Of a DNA stretch of 6,536 nt, positions 1-6,058 are shown in pieces. The DNA is from a bacterium (GTDB lineage: Bacteria > UBP15 > UBA6099 > DSWB01). The translations under genes and the position numbers were made by a program. Every line of letters starts with the position of its first letter. Positions within the stretch are counted from its first letter, which is position 1. The stretch is taken from contig JAGUYV010000194.1 in the NCBI GenBank assembly GCA_020061125.1, forward strand, positions 1-6,536, in the 5' to 3' direction. The notes under the pieces are model-generated. The model saw only the letters and a list, made by a program, of their open reading frames with translations. It was not told where the DNA came from and ran no database searches.

Positions 1-1722
1 CAGCATGCCGCGCCCGCCTGGCGTTCTCCAGGTGGAACTCCACGCCGCGCCCGCCTCGCGCTCGGCCGCGCGCATATTCTCCAGATGCTGATACCCGAAA
101 TCGCGCCCCAGGCTTTTGGCGTATTCCGACAGGCCAAGGTTGCCGCCCGAATACGCGGCGTTCACATGCAGCGCGTAATCGAATGTCCGCGCGCGGGATG
201 AGGACGCATCGAAAATGTCAATGAGCGCGCCGCCGAACAGCGCCACGGTCCGGTCCAGAATCACGCCGTCCACGGCGGTATCGCAGGTGGCGCGCGCGAG
301 CTGGAAATCCTTTTCGGCAATGAATTCCTTGAGAACGCCGGTGTCCCCGGCCGGGGCCTCGGCCCACATGCTCATGCCCGGCACATGCATGGGTTTGTGC
401 GATGTGCGGTCCACCGCCACGGTGTTGTGCGCCAGTGTCTGTTTGGCCCAGGACTGCTGCAGGGGGTCGCCGTACTCGTAGCGGCCGGTCTCGGGCAGCA
501 TGTGTTCGCCGAACGCATAGAGGGTGATGGAGAGCTTGTCCGGGTGCCCGTGTCCGCCGCCGTAGGGTCCGAACACGAATGTGGCTGCGGGCGCGTCCAG
601 GCTGTGCGCGTCCTGCCGCAGCACGGCGTAGCCCGAGCTTGGGAACAGGGAACTGCCGTTGCGCGTGATGCCGTTAAGGGCGAAAGGCCCATCGGGCGGC
701 GCCGCGGCGTGCGAAGGCGAGCCATGGGCTGCGCGTTCGGACTGCGCACGCGCCAGGGATTCCAACGCCTCCATGTGCCTTACATCGTGCGCATAATGTT
801 CCCGGTAGAAATCCGCGAAATCCGCATAGAACGGCTGAACGAACGAGCGGCCCTGCGGTCCCGAATCCTTGATGGCGGCCATGGTCGAGTCCGCGAACGC
901 GAAGTGTGCGGCTGCGTCCATCATGAGCTTGAGGGACTTTTTGCCGTTCAGCCCGTCGTGCGCGGTGGCGTCGTCCACTTCCATGTTCCACAGGTCCGCG
1001 CCGTGCCGCGCCGCGGCGTTGGCAAGATGCGCATAAGCAACAAATGCGAAGTGCTGGTAAGTCATAGCCAGCTCGAAGATGTATCCGTCGTCGTTGATGT
1101 GCTGCGCGAGGTGCGAGCGGAACCCGCGCTCGCCGTTCACGGCCGCATCCACCCACTCCGGCCGGTCCAGCACGAAGCCGCACACGCCGATGGCCGCATT
1201 GAACCACCACTGATGGTTGTTGGGCATGCTGCCGCCCATTTCCACGGCCACGGCCGGCTCGAACAGGCCCTGCACGATGGCGCGGTGCGCGTCTTCGGGC
1301 ACGGCTCCGCCGGCCAGGAGCAGCTCATAGGCCTCGGCCATGAGCACGAGCCATTTGGCCTCGTCCAGAAGCTGCGCGTGCAGGGAACCGCCGTTGCGGT
1401 CATTGTGGAACTTTGCTTCAAGCGCGTTGTAATGCTCCGCATACGCGGAAAAGATTTTGAGGGCCGCTTGCGCGTAGCGCGCGTCTCTGGAGCGGGCGAA
1501 CTCCACGGCCAGGTCAAAAGCCAGGGCCTGGTTGTCGTCGTGGGAGCGGCCCTCGCGCGACCATTTGACCACCCGTTCCATGGGGATGGCGAAGGGTTCG
1601 GAAATAAAAGCGTCCAGGTCGAAATCCGCGGGCAGGGCCGCGCACGCGCGGGGCGCCGGGCACGCAACCAGGATGACGCACAGGAACAGGGAGCACAGCG
1701 CGGCGCGGATCATGCGCTCCAT
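1..1722 (-). CDS. Secreted heparinase II/III-family polysaccharide lyase (3' end beyond window)
   Basis: Open for 574 codons from ATG 1722 to the window edge with no stop, so the C-terminus is missing. The family cleaves uronic-acid polysaccharides (heparin-like, alginate or similar) by beta-elimination. What I see: a hydrophobic export signal at residues 4-28 (MIRAALCSLFLCVILVAC) with a possible lipobox LVAC at Cys21, or type I cleavage after ACA; a helical (alpha/alpha toroid-like) region at about 35-330 with the motifs PNNHQWWFNAAIG (167-179) and YQHFAFVAY (222-230); then a beta-rich C-terminal domain opening with GPYGGGHGHPDKLSITLYAFG (385-405) and W-AKQTLAHNTVAVD (425-438). The GGHGHPDKLS and AHNTV motifs are typical of heparinase II/III-like proteins. 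Substrate cannot be told. The second ATG (1713) is the likelier start because the -10 box overlaps the first one. It has its own promoter just beyond the terminator of the upstream AroC-like gene. Confidence 0.88.
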   Translation of the reverse strand, partial: MERMIRAALCSLFLCVILVACPAPRACAALPADFDLDAFISEPFAIPMERVVKWSREGRSHDDNQALAFDLAVEFARSRDARYAQAALKIFSAYAEHYNALEAKFHNDRNGGSLHAQLLDEAKWLVLMAEAYELLLAGGAVPEDAHRAIVQGLFEPAVAVEMGGSMPNNHQWWFNAAIGVCGFVLDRPEWVDAAVNGERGFRSHLAQHINDDGYIFELAMTYQHFAFVAYAHLANAAARHGADLWNMEVDDATAHDGLNGKKSLKLMMDAAAHFAFADSTMAAIKDSGPQGRSFVQPFYADFADFYREHYAHDVRHMEALESLARAQSERAAHGSPSHAAAPPDGPFALNGITRNGSSLFPSSGYAVLRQDAHSLDAPAATFVFGPYGGGHGHPDKLSITLYAFGEHMLPETGRYEYGDPLQQSWAKQTLAHNTVAVDRTSHKPMHVPGMSMWAEAPAGDTGVLKEFIAEKDFQLARATCDTAVDGVILDRTVALFGGALIDIFDASSSRARTFDYALHVNAAYSGGNLGLSEYAKSLGRDFGYQHLENMRAAEREAGAAWSSTWRTPGGRGML

Positions 1723-1748
1723 TATACACGCGCCGCGCGCGCGGTCAA
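1721..1748 (-). promoter_or_regulatory. Near-consensus sigma70-type promoter of the lyase gene
   Basis: On the minus strand the -35 TTGACC (1748-1743) and -10 TATAAT (1726-1721) are separated by 16 nt. The final AT of the -10 box is the first two bases of the ATG at 1722. The expected start of transcription is about 1714, next to the in-frame ATG at 1713. No Shine-Dalgarno-like sequence precedes either ATG. The AT-rich boxes stand out against a GC-only spacer, which makes a chance match less likely. Confidence 0.6.
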
Positions 1749-1761
1749 AAGCAGTGGCGCC

Positions 1762-1797
1762 AAGCAAAAGCGCCCCCTCGCGGGTGCGAAGGAGCGC
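1762..1797 (-). terminator. Rho-independent terminator after the AroC-like gene
   Basis: Minus-strand hairpin: left arm GCGCTCCTTCGC (1797-1786), loop ACCC, right arm GCGAGGGGGCGC (1781-1770), followed by TTTTGCTT. All 12 stem positions pair if two G-U pairs are allowed. It lies about 30 bases past the stop codon at 1828 and directly before the lyase promoter, so it insulates the two genes. Confidence 0.8.
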
Positions 1798-1827
1798 CGT
1801 GACATTTGCGGGTTGCGTTCTGGAGCG

Positions 1828-3165
1828 TTATTTGCCGCCGTTGACTTTGTCTTTCAGCGCACAGTAGCCGTAGTGCGCGAACAGGTGGTCGAGGATCAGA
1901 ATGGCGGCCAGGGACTCGGCCACGGGCCAGATGCGGCCCACGATGGTGGGGTCGCGCCTCGTGATGGCCGACAGGGTCTTGTTCTCCATGGTGTACTTGT
2001 CCACGGTATTTTGCGATTTATCAATGGTGGGGGTGGGCTTGACCGCAATGCGCGCGATCACGGGCTGGCCCGTGGTGAGGCCGCCGGTGATGCCCCCGGC
2101 GTTGTTGCTGTCGAACTGGATCTTGCCGTCCGCGGAGCGCATGCGGTCGTTGGACTGGTATCCGGTCATGTCCTTGACCGCGAAGCCCGCGCCCACCTCG
2201 ACCGCCTTGACCGCGCCGATGCTCATGAGCCGGCCCAGTTCGCCGTCGAGCTTGTAGAACACGGGTTCGCCCACGCCCGGAGGCAGGCCCAGGGCCGCGA
2301 TCTCCACGATGCCGCCGGACGAATCCCCGGTCTGCGTAATCGCGTTGCAGGCGTCGAGCATGGCCTCGGCCGCGTCCAGGTCCGGGCAGTTGATCACATG
2401 GTGCACGCCGTACTTGTCGCGCACCTCGGCCGGGACCGGCTCCACGGCGCGCTGCCGGATCTCCGCAATTTCATTTTCGATCTCCGCGAAGATCGCCATC
2501 TTTTCGAGGAACCGCTGCTCGGGGTTGATGCGCCCGCTCACGAAAATCTGCTGATAGAACGGGTCGTAATCGCAGCGGTATTTCTTGTACTGGTTGTAAG
2601 CGGTCCAGGCGGTTTCCAGATCCACATCCTTCATTTTCACGCCCGCGGCTTCCTTGATATAAGAGAATACGCGCACGCCGCAGGCTTCGAGCACGCGGCG
2701 CGCCACATGGCCCGCGGCCACGATGGTGCTGGTGTAGCGCCCGCTGAAAAAGCCTGCGCCGATGGCGTCGTCCGCGGGGCCGTACTTCATGAACGACGCA
2801 TACGACGCGTGGCCCGGCCGCGGGGTGCGGTTCGTGTCCTGGTACTGCTTGATGTGGATGAAGTGCCGGTCCAGATTGGGGATGAGCACGGTGAGGGGCG
2901 TGCCGTTGGTCTGGTTCCTGTTGCCCGCGTCCTCGATGGTGTCCGCGGCGTTCACGCCCGTGTAAATCACGGGCAGGTCCGGCTCCACGCGCGGGGACGA
3001 GAGTTCGTCCGCACCGGGCTTGCGCAGAAGCAGGTCCGAGTAGATCTCCTGCTCGGTGATGAGCATGCCCGGGGGCACGCCCTGCATGACCGAAGTGAGG
3101 CCCTCCTGATACGAGCCGCCGCCCACGGTCACCTGGAAATTGCGTCCGATGGAACAGCCAATCAT
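1828..3165 (-). CDS. Divergent chorismate synthase-like protein (AroC family)
   Basis: 445 residues from ATG 3165. Chorismate synthase converts EPSP to chorismate with reduced FMN in the shikimate pathway. Scaffold motifs are clear: MIGCSIGRNFQVT (1-13), QGVPPG (28-33), RPGHASY (116-122), TGDSSGGIVE (279-288), PPGVGEPVF-KLD (295-307), MSIGAVKAVEVGAGF (314-328), SNNAGGITGG (353-362), KPTPTIDKSQNTVD (376-389). The active site deviates. In an ungapped comparison with E. coli AroC the FGESHG box reads GGGSYQ, so the first catalytic His is Tyr19; RPGHAD is RPGHAS (second His kept, His119); GGRSSARET is AGFFSGRYT; GRHDP is TRRDP (Asp kept). About 60 extra residues lie between about 185 and 250, making it longer than the usual 350-390. 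An upstream in-frame ATG (3273) is rejected because it lies upstream of the -10 box and lacks a ribosome site. Family is firm; enzymatic activity is uncertain, so no symbol is given. Confidence 0.85.
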   Translation of the reverse strand: MIGCSIGRNFQVTVGGGSYQEGLTSVMQGVPPGMLITEQEIYSDLLLRKPGADELSSPRVEPDLPVIYTGVNAADTIEDAGNRNQTNGTPLTVLIPNLDRHFIHIKQYQDTNRTPRPGHASYASFMKYGPADDAIGAGFFSGRYTSTIVAAGHVARRVLEACGVRVFSYIKEAAGVKMKDVDLETAWTAYNQYKKYRCDYDPFYQQIFVSGRINPEQRFLEKMAIFAEIENEIAEIRQRAVEPVPAEVRDKYGVHHVINCPDLDAAEAMLDACNAITQTGDSSGGIVEIAALGLPPGVGEPVFYKLDGELGRLMSIGAVKAVEVGAGFAVKDMTGYQSNDRMRSADGKIQFDSNNAGGITGGLTTGQPVIARIAVKPTPTIDKSQNTVDKYTMENKTLSAITRRDPTIVGRIWPVAESLAAILILDHLFAHYGYCALKDKVNGGK

Positions 3166-3174
3166 GATATCGAG

Positions 3175-3183
3175 TCTCCTTTC
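3175..3183 (-). promoter_or_regulatory. Ribosome binding site fixing the AroC-like start
   Basis: GAAAGGAGA on the minus strand ends 9 nt before ATG 3165. This ATG also begins the family-typical M-x-G-x-S-I-G N-terminus, so the site decides the start against the longer reading from 3273, which would add 36 residues unlike the family. Confidence 0.8.
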
Positions 3184-3255
3184 AATCATCCCTCCGCGGC
3201 GCCAGTCCGGAGGAGCGTCGCGGCGCGGCCGGATATCATTGGATATAGATCCATA

Positions 3256-3283
3256 AGTATAAGGTTCGCGCATCCCGCGTAAA
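3256..3283 (-). promoter_or_regulatory. Sigma70-like promoter of the AroC-like gene
   Basis: Minus strand: -35 TTTACG (3283-3278), 16-nt spacer, -10 TATACT (3261-3256). Predicted transcript start is near 3249, giving a leader of about 85 nt before ATG 3165. The leader holds a small hairpin, CCTCCG / CGGAGG (arms 3213-3208 and 3196-3191, 11-nt loop), just upstream of the ribosome site. The promoter sits right after the stop codon of the kinase gene, where no convincing terminator is visible, so some readthrough from the kinase transcript is possible. Confidence 0.55.
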
Positions 3284-3295
3284 GAAATTTTTTAC
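3279..3295. promoter_or_regulatory. AT-rich imperfect palindrome over the -35 box (possible operator)
   Basis: GTAAAGAAATTTTTTAC pairs with itself at all eight positions around a central A if one G-T is allowed. It covers five of the six -35 bases of the AroC-like promoter. In this GC-rich setting the placement suggests a repressor site, but AT-rich palindromes occur by chance and no regulator is identified. Confidence 0.25.
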
Positions 3296-3314
3296 ATGTC
3301 TTGAAGGGTGAAGC

Positions 3315-4136
3315 TCACCTGAACATGGCGAAAGTCACGGCGGCATAAACCGCGGCGCCCGCGGCGTGGCCGGCCAGGGGCCACAGGGGCGAGGTGGCGC
3401 GCCGGGTGAGCGAGTTGAACAGCAGGAACGAGAAGAAGAACATGGCGCAGCACGCAAGCCAGTCCCCGCCGCGCACGCTGATGTGCAGGATGGCGAACGC
3501 GCACGCGGCGCAGAACGGGATCAGAAACACGCGCATGGGCCAGCGCAGGGCGCGCGTGAGCCAGAACCCCAGCACGCTGCTCACAATCACGGCCACGCCC
3601 ACGATTTCGAATGTGCCGGTCTTCCAGAAGTCCGGGTTCAGCAGGGTGTGGAAGAACGGCCCGATGAGCAGGTAGCCCGCGGCCATGACCGAGCCGATGG
3701 ACACCACGAGCACGGCCGCGGCCGCGGTGTCCTTGGCGATCTTGGCCCACTGGCTGTACTCGGGACTCATGAGGTTGGTGAGGTTCTCGATGCAGGTGTT
3801 GAGCACTTCCATGGCGAACACAAAGGTGATGATCATGAACAGGAAGGCCTTGTGCAGGGCGGGCAGGCGGAAGATGACCGCGAAGCTCATGACCCACAGG
3901 GCCATGCAGAAGTGGAAGCGCATGTTGCGCTGGGTGACCATGACATAGAACAGGCCGTCGAAGGCGTACCAGAAGCTCATGACCACCTGTTTGGCCATGA
4001 AAGTGGGGTGGCTGGATTCGGGTTCGAGGCCCGCGGCGCCGCGCATGTGCGGCCCAAGCAGCGGGTCCAGGGGGGCTTCGGGTTTCGGGGCGCCGTCAGT
4101 CCGGGGTCTGGCGGCTTTGCGTTTTTTCTGCGCCAT
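3315..4136 (-). CDS. DgkA-family diacylglycerol/undecaprenol kinase with extra C-terminal membrane domain
   Basis: 273 residues, twice the usual 110-140. Family members phosphorylate diacylglycerol or undecaprenol in the inner membrane. A Lys/Arg/Pro-rich cytoplasmic tail (1-45) precedes the kinase-like domain (about 53-160): SFWYAFDGLFY (54-64), QRNMRFH (69-75), two membrane helices, EVLNTCIENLTNL (110-122) and AKIAKDTAAAAVLV (131-144). The E-x-x-N-T-x-I-E and AKDxAAxAVL signatures are diagnostic. Oddities: Gln69 sits where the family has Glu (E-R-N-x-R-I-H; equivalent to the metal-binding Glu28 of E. coli DgkA), and Asn121 replaces the usual Asp. The C-terminal part (about 165-273) has three or four more hydrophobic segments (about 177-195, 201-219, 226-241, 254-271) that I do not recognise; it lacks the PSGH and SRxxxxxH motifs of PAP2 phosphatases sometimes linked to this family. 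Ribosome site AAGGA lies 11 nt upstream of the ATG. Start choice is fair; Met47 is an alternative. Confidence 0.82.
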   Translation of the reverse strand: MAQKKRKAARPRTDGAPKPEAPLDPLLGPHMRGAAGLEPESSHPTFMAKQVVMSFWYAFDGLFYVMVTQRNMRFHFCMALWVMSFAVIFRLPALHKAFLFMIITFVFAMEVLNTCIENLTNLMSPEYSQWAKIAKDTAAAAVLVVSIGSVMAAGYLLIGPFFHTLLNPDFWKTGTFEIVGVAVIVSSVLGFWLTRALRWPMRVFLIPFCAACAFAILHISVRGGDWLACCAMFFFSFLLFNSLTRRATSPLWPLAGHAAGAAVYAAVTFAMFR

Positions 4137-4193
4137 GCGTGGGCGGTTCCTTGTTTGCGCTGGGATTGCGCGCGCTGCGCGCCGCGCTCCTAC

Positions 4194-4222
4194 ATTGTAT
4201 CACTTTATGGAAAACATGAAAA
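4194..4222 (-). promoter_or_regulatory. Sigma70-like promoter of the kinase gene
   Basis: Minus strand: -35 TTTTCA (4222-4217), 17-nt spacer, -10 TACAAT (4199-4194), in an AT-rich island within GC-rich surroundings. The predicted transcript start near 4187 gives a leader of about 50 nt, which contains a GCGCG-CTG-CGCGC inverted repeat (4170-4182) and the AAGGA ribosome site (4152-4148). Confidence 0.5.
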
Positions 4223-4263
4223 ATGACAACCGGGTCCGCGGGCGGGGGGGAGGAAAAGCGGAT

Positions 4264-4280
4264 CACGAATTTGCACGAAT
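4264..4280. repeat. Direct repeat CACGAAT x2
   Basis: CACGAAT TTG CACGAAT: two identical 7-mers at a 10-base period, one helical turn apart. This could be a paired protein-binding site or part of a dispersed repeat phrase; the sequence alone does not decide. Confidence 0.45.
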
Positions 4281-4376
4281 AAAAACAGAATCTTCACAAA
4301 GGATTCTTTATATGAAGGGCTGTTGAAGGGATTTCTCTATCCACGGATGAATCTCGACCGATCGCAAGACGGCTTG

Positions 4377-4401
4377 TCTCCGCGTCTCCGCGCCTTCGCG
4401 G
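4377..4401. repeat. Short tandem repeat TCTCCGCG x2 plus degenerate third unit
   Basis: Two perfect tandem copies of TCTCCGCG are followed by CCTTCGCGG, a third diverged unit. It lies in non-coding DNA 30 bases from the CCACGGATGA phrase. The repeat unit is not multiples of a codon and overlaps no supported gene. Confidence 0.5.
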
Positions 4402-4550
4402 TGTGCTTTGAGGATTGCCGCGGGGTTTTCGCCCCCCGCACGACAAAAGCCCCGTGGCCGTAAAAATCAGACAGGCACGCGGGACGGCGCCGCGGTTCCA
4501 GTCCCCGTTTTTGCTGCGCTTTCGTGTTTGCGCGGTGAAGTGGGCAGCCA

Positions 4551-4585
4551 AACCAAAACCCGGCCCCGGATTCACCGGGGCCGGG
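4551..4585 (-). terminator. Rho-independent terminator after ahcY
   Basis: Minus-strand hairpin with a perfect 11-bp stem, CCCGGCCCCGG (4585-4575) and CCGGGGCCGGG (4569-4559), loop TGAAT, followed by TTTTGGTT. It begins 30 bases after the ahcY stop codon. Confidence 0.88.
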
Positions 4586-4615
4586 CGGCATGCGTGTTCG
4601 GTTCGTGGAGAGATA

Positions 4616-6031
4616 TCAGTAGCGGTAGTGCTCGGGCTTGAACGGGCCGTTGACGGGCACGCCGATGTAATCGGCCTGCTTCTGTGACAGAGTGGTGAGC
4701 TTTGCGCCGAGCTTGCCCAGGTGCAGGCGCGCCACTTCTTCGTCCAGCTCCTTGGGCAGGCGGTACACATCAATGCCGCGGCCGCTGGTCCACAGGTCAA
4801 TCTGGGCCATGGTCTGGTTGGTGAAGGAGTTGCTCATCACGAAGCTGGGGTGTCCGGTGGCGCAGCCCAGGTTCACAAGGCGCCCCTCGGCCAGAATGTA
4901 GATGGTGTGGCCGTCGGGGAAAGTCAGGGCGTCCACCTGGGGCTTGATGTTGGTGACGGTGACGCCGGGTAGGGCGCGGGCCGCGTCCACCTGGATTTCA
5001 TTGTCGAAGTGGCCGATGTTGCATACAATGGCCTGGTCCTTCATTTTGCTCATGTGTTCGGCGGTGATGATGTCGCAGTTGCCCGTGGCGGTTACGAAGA
5101 TGTCGGCGTAGGGCAGGGCGTCCTCGATAGTGGCGACCTTGTACCCGGCCATGCAGGCCTGGAGCGCGCAGATGGGATCAATCTCCGAGACCCAGACCTG
5201 CGCCTTCTGGCCGCGCAGGGATTCGGCCGAGCCTTTGCCCACATCGCCGTACCCGCACACCATGGCGACCTTGCCCGAGATCATCACATCCGTGGCGCGC
5301 TTGATGCCGTCCACCAGGGACTCGCGGCAGCCGTACACATTGTCGAATTTGCTTTTTGTCACCGAGTCGTTCACATTGATGGCCGGGCACAGCAGTTCGC
5401 CGCGCTCCATCATCTGGTACAGCCGGTGCACGCCCGTTGTGGTCTCCTCGGACACGCCCTTGAAATCCTTGACCAGGCGGTGGAAGAACTGCGGGTCCGC
5501 GGCCAGGCGTTCCTTGAGCACGCGGTTCACGATCTTGAGTTCCTTGTTGTCCGTTGGCTCGTCGAGGATGGCGGGGTTGTCCTCGGCGTAGTAGCCGCGG
5601 TGGATGATGAGCGTGGCGTCGCCGCCGTCGTCCACCACCAGGTTCGGCCCTTTGCCGTCCGGCCAGGTCAGGGCCTTGAGCGTGTATTCCCAGTATTCGT
5701 CGAGGGTCTCGCCCTTGAACGCGAACACGGGCACGCCCGAGGCGGCGATGGCCGCGGCCGCGTGGTCCTGCGTGGAGAAGATGTTGCAGGTGGCCCAGCG
5801 CACATCCGCGCCAAGCTCCACCAGGGTTTCGATGAGCACCGCGGTCTGGATGGTCATGTGCAGGCTGCCCATGACGCGCGCGCCCTTGAGGGGCTTGTCC
5901 GGCCCATACTTCTCGCGCGTGGCCATGAGGCCAGGCATCTCGTGCTCGGCGATCCGGATTTCCTTGCGCCCGAATTCCGCCAGTGCGATGTCCGCGATCA
6001 CGGATTCGGTTTTTTCGTGTACCATGCTCAT
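4616..6031 (-). CDS. ahcY: S-adenosylhomocysteine hydrolase (adenosylhomocysteinase)
   Basis: 471 residues, complete. Cytosolic NAD-dependent enzyme that splits S-adenosylhomocysteine into adenosine and homocysteine, relieving product inhibition of methyltransferases. Substrate-domain motifs: [16 protein letters not shown] (His58), VVDDGGDAT (132-140), [10 protein letters not shown] (191-200, catalytic Glu), [11 protein letters not shown] (Lys226, Asp230) and YGCRES (Cys235). The NAD-binding Rossmann loop GYGDVGKG spans 260-267. His341 (NIGHFDNEI) and His394 ([14 protein letters not shown]) match the other active-site residues, and the C-terminal KPEHYRY tail that reaches into the partner subunit's NAD site is present. 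The insertion of about 40 residues found in many bacterial and plant enzymes lies at about 145-190. All key residues are present, so it should be active. AGGAGG lies 7 nt before the ATG. It follows the cyclase gene by 27 bases, too little for a SAH riboswitch or a leader of its own, so cotranscription is likely. Confidence 0.98.
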   Translation of the reverse strand: MSMVHEKTESVIADIALAEFGRKEIRIAEHEMPGLMATREKYGPDKPLKGARVMGSLHMTIQTAVLIETLVELGADVRWATCNIFSTQDHAAAAIAASGVPVFAFKGETLDEYWEYTLKALTWPDGKGPNLVVDDGGDATLIIHRGYYAEDNPAILDEPTDNKELKIVNRVLKERLAADPQFFHRLVKDFKGVSEETTTGVHRLYQMMERGELLCPAINVNDSVTKSKFDNVYGCRESLVDGIKRATDVMISGKVAMVCGYGDVGKGSAESLRGQKAQVWVSEIDPICALQACMAGYKVATIEDALPYADIFVTATGNCDIITAEHMSKMKDQAIVCNIGHFDNEIQVDAARALPGVTVTNIKPQVDALTFPDGHTIYILAEGRLVNLGCATGHPSFVMSNSFTNQTMAQIDLWTSGRGIDVYRLPKELDEEVARLHLGKLGAKLTTLSQKQADYIGVPVNGPFKPEHYRY

Positions 6032-6038
6032 GAAAATT

Positions 6039-6044
6039 CCTCCT
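6039..6044 (-). promoter_or_regulatory. Consensus Shine-Dalgarno of ahcY
   Basis: AGGAGG lies 7 nt before ATG 6031 inside the 27-base gap after the cyclase stop codon. It is a full anti-16S match, predicts strong translation, and favours Met1 over the in-frame ATG two codons downstream. Confidence 0.85.
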
Positions 6045-6058
6045 GAAGAATAGTTGCC

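Larger units (their letters stand above)
4223..4550. other. Non-coding spacer with short repeat-like phrases
   Basis: No credible gene lies between the ahcY terminator and the kinase promoter: the open frames here lack ribosome sites and family motifs. Three phrase-like elements stand out: CACGAAT twice at a 10-base step (4264-4270, 4274-4280); CCACGGATGA (4341-4350); and TCTCCGCG twice in tandem (4377-4392) followed by CCTTCGCGG (4393-4401). On the minus strand these read ATTCGTGCAAATTCGTG, TCATCCGTGG and CCGCGAAGG-CGCGGAGA-CGCGGAGA. A 6-bp inverted repeat GCGGGG/CCCCGC lies at 4420-4439. They look like dispersed intergenic repeats rather than gene remnants. Confidence 0.5.

Noticed and set aside
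3166-3273. N-terminal extension of 36 residues on the AroC-like protein
   Set aside because: The upstream ATG lies before the predicted -10 box, has no ribosome site and adds sequence unlike the family, whereas ATG 3165 has a strong ribosome site and begins the canonical N-terminus.
385-3282. A 2.9-kb open frame on the plus strand (965 codons) spanning the lyase and AroC-like genes
   Set aside because: It is antisense to two genes with clear family motifs. Its translation is rich in Arg, Gly, His, Val and Ala with no recognisable domain, as expected from the complement of GC-rich codons.
3714-3727. Palindromic GGCCGCGGCCGCGG, also near 5750-5762 and 6184-6198
   Set aside because: In all three cases it encodes an Ala run inside a coding region (GCG/GCC alternation), so codon use explains it without a dispersed repeat.
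3315-4136. DgkA-PAP2 fusion
   Set aside because: The C-terminal part is hydrophobic but has no KxxxxxxRP, PSGH or SRxxxxxHxxxD motifs, so a phosphatase assignment is not supported.
4287-4307. Inverted repeat AGAATC / GATTCT in the spacer
   Set aside because: Only 6 bp with a 9-base loop and no T-tail or gene end nearby; within chance expectation.
4294-4591. Minus-strand open frames of 84 and 168 codons in and beside the spacer
   Set aside because: They overlap the ahcY terminator or the ahcY 3' end out of frame, lack ribosome sites and show low-complexity Arg/Pro-rich translations with no family motif.
6032-6058. SAH riboswitch upstream of ahcY
   Set aside because: The gap to the preceding stop codon is 27 bases and is filled by the ribosome site, too short for a SAH aptamer and expression platform.
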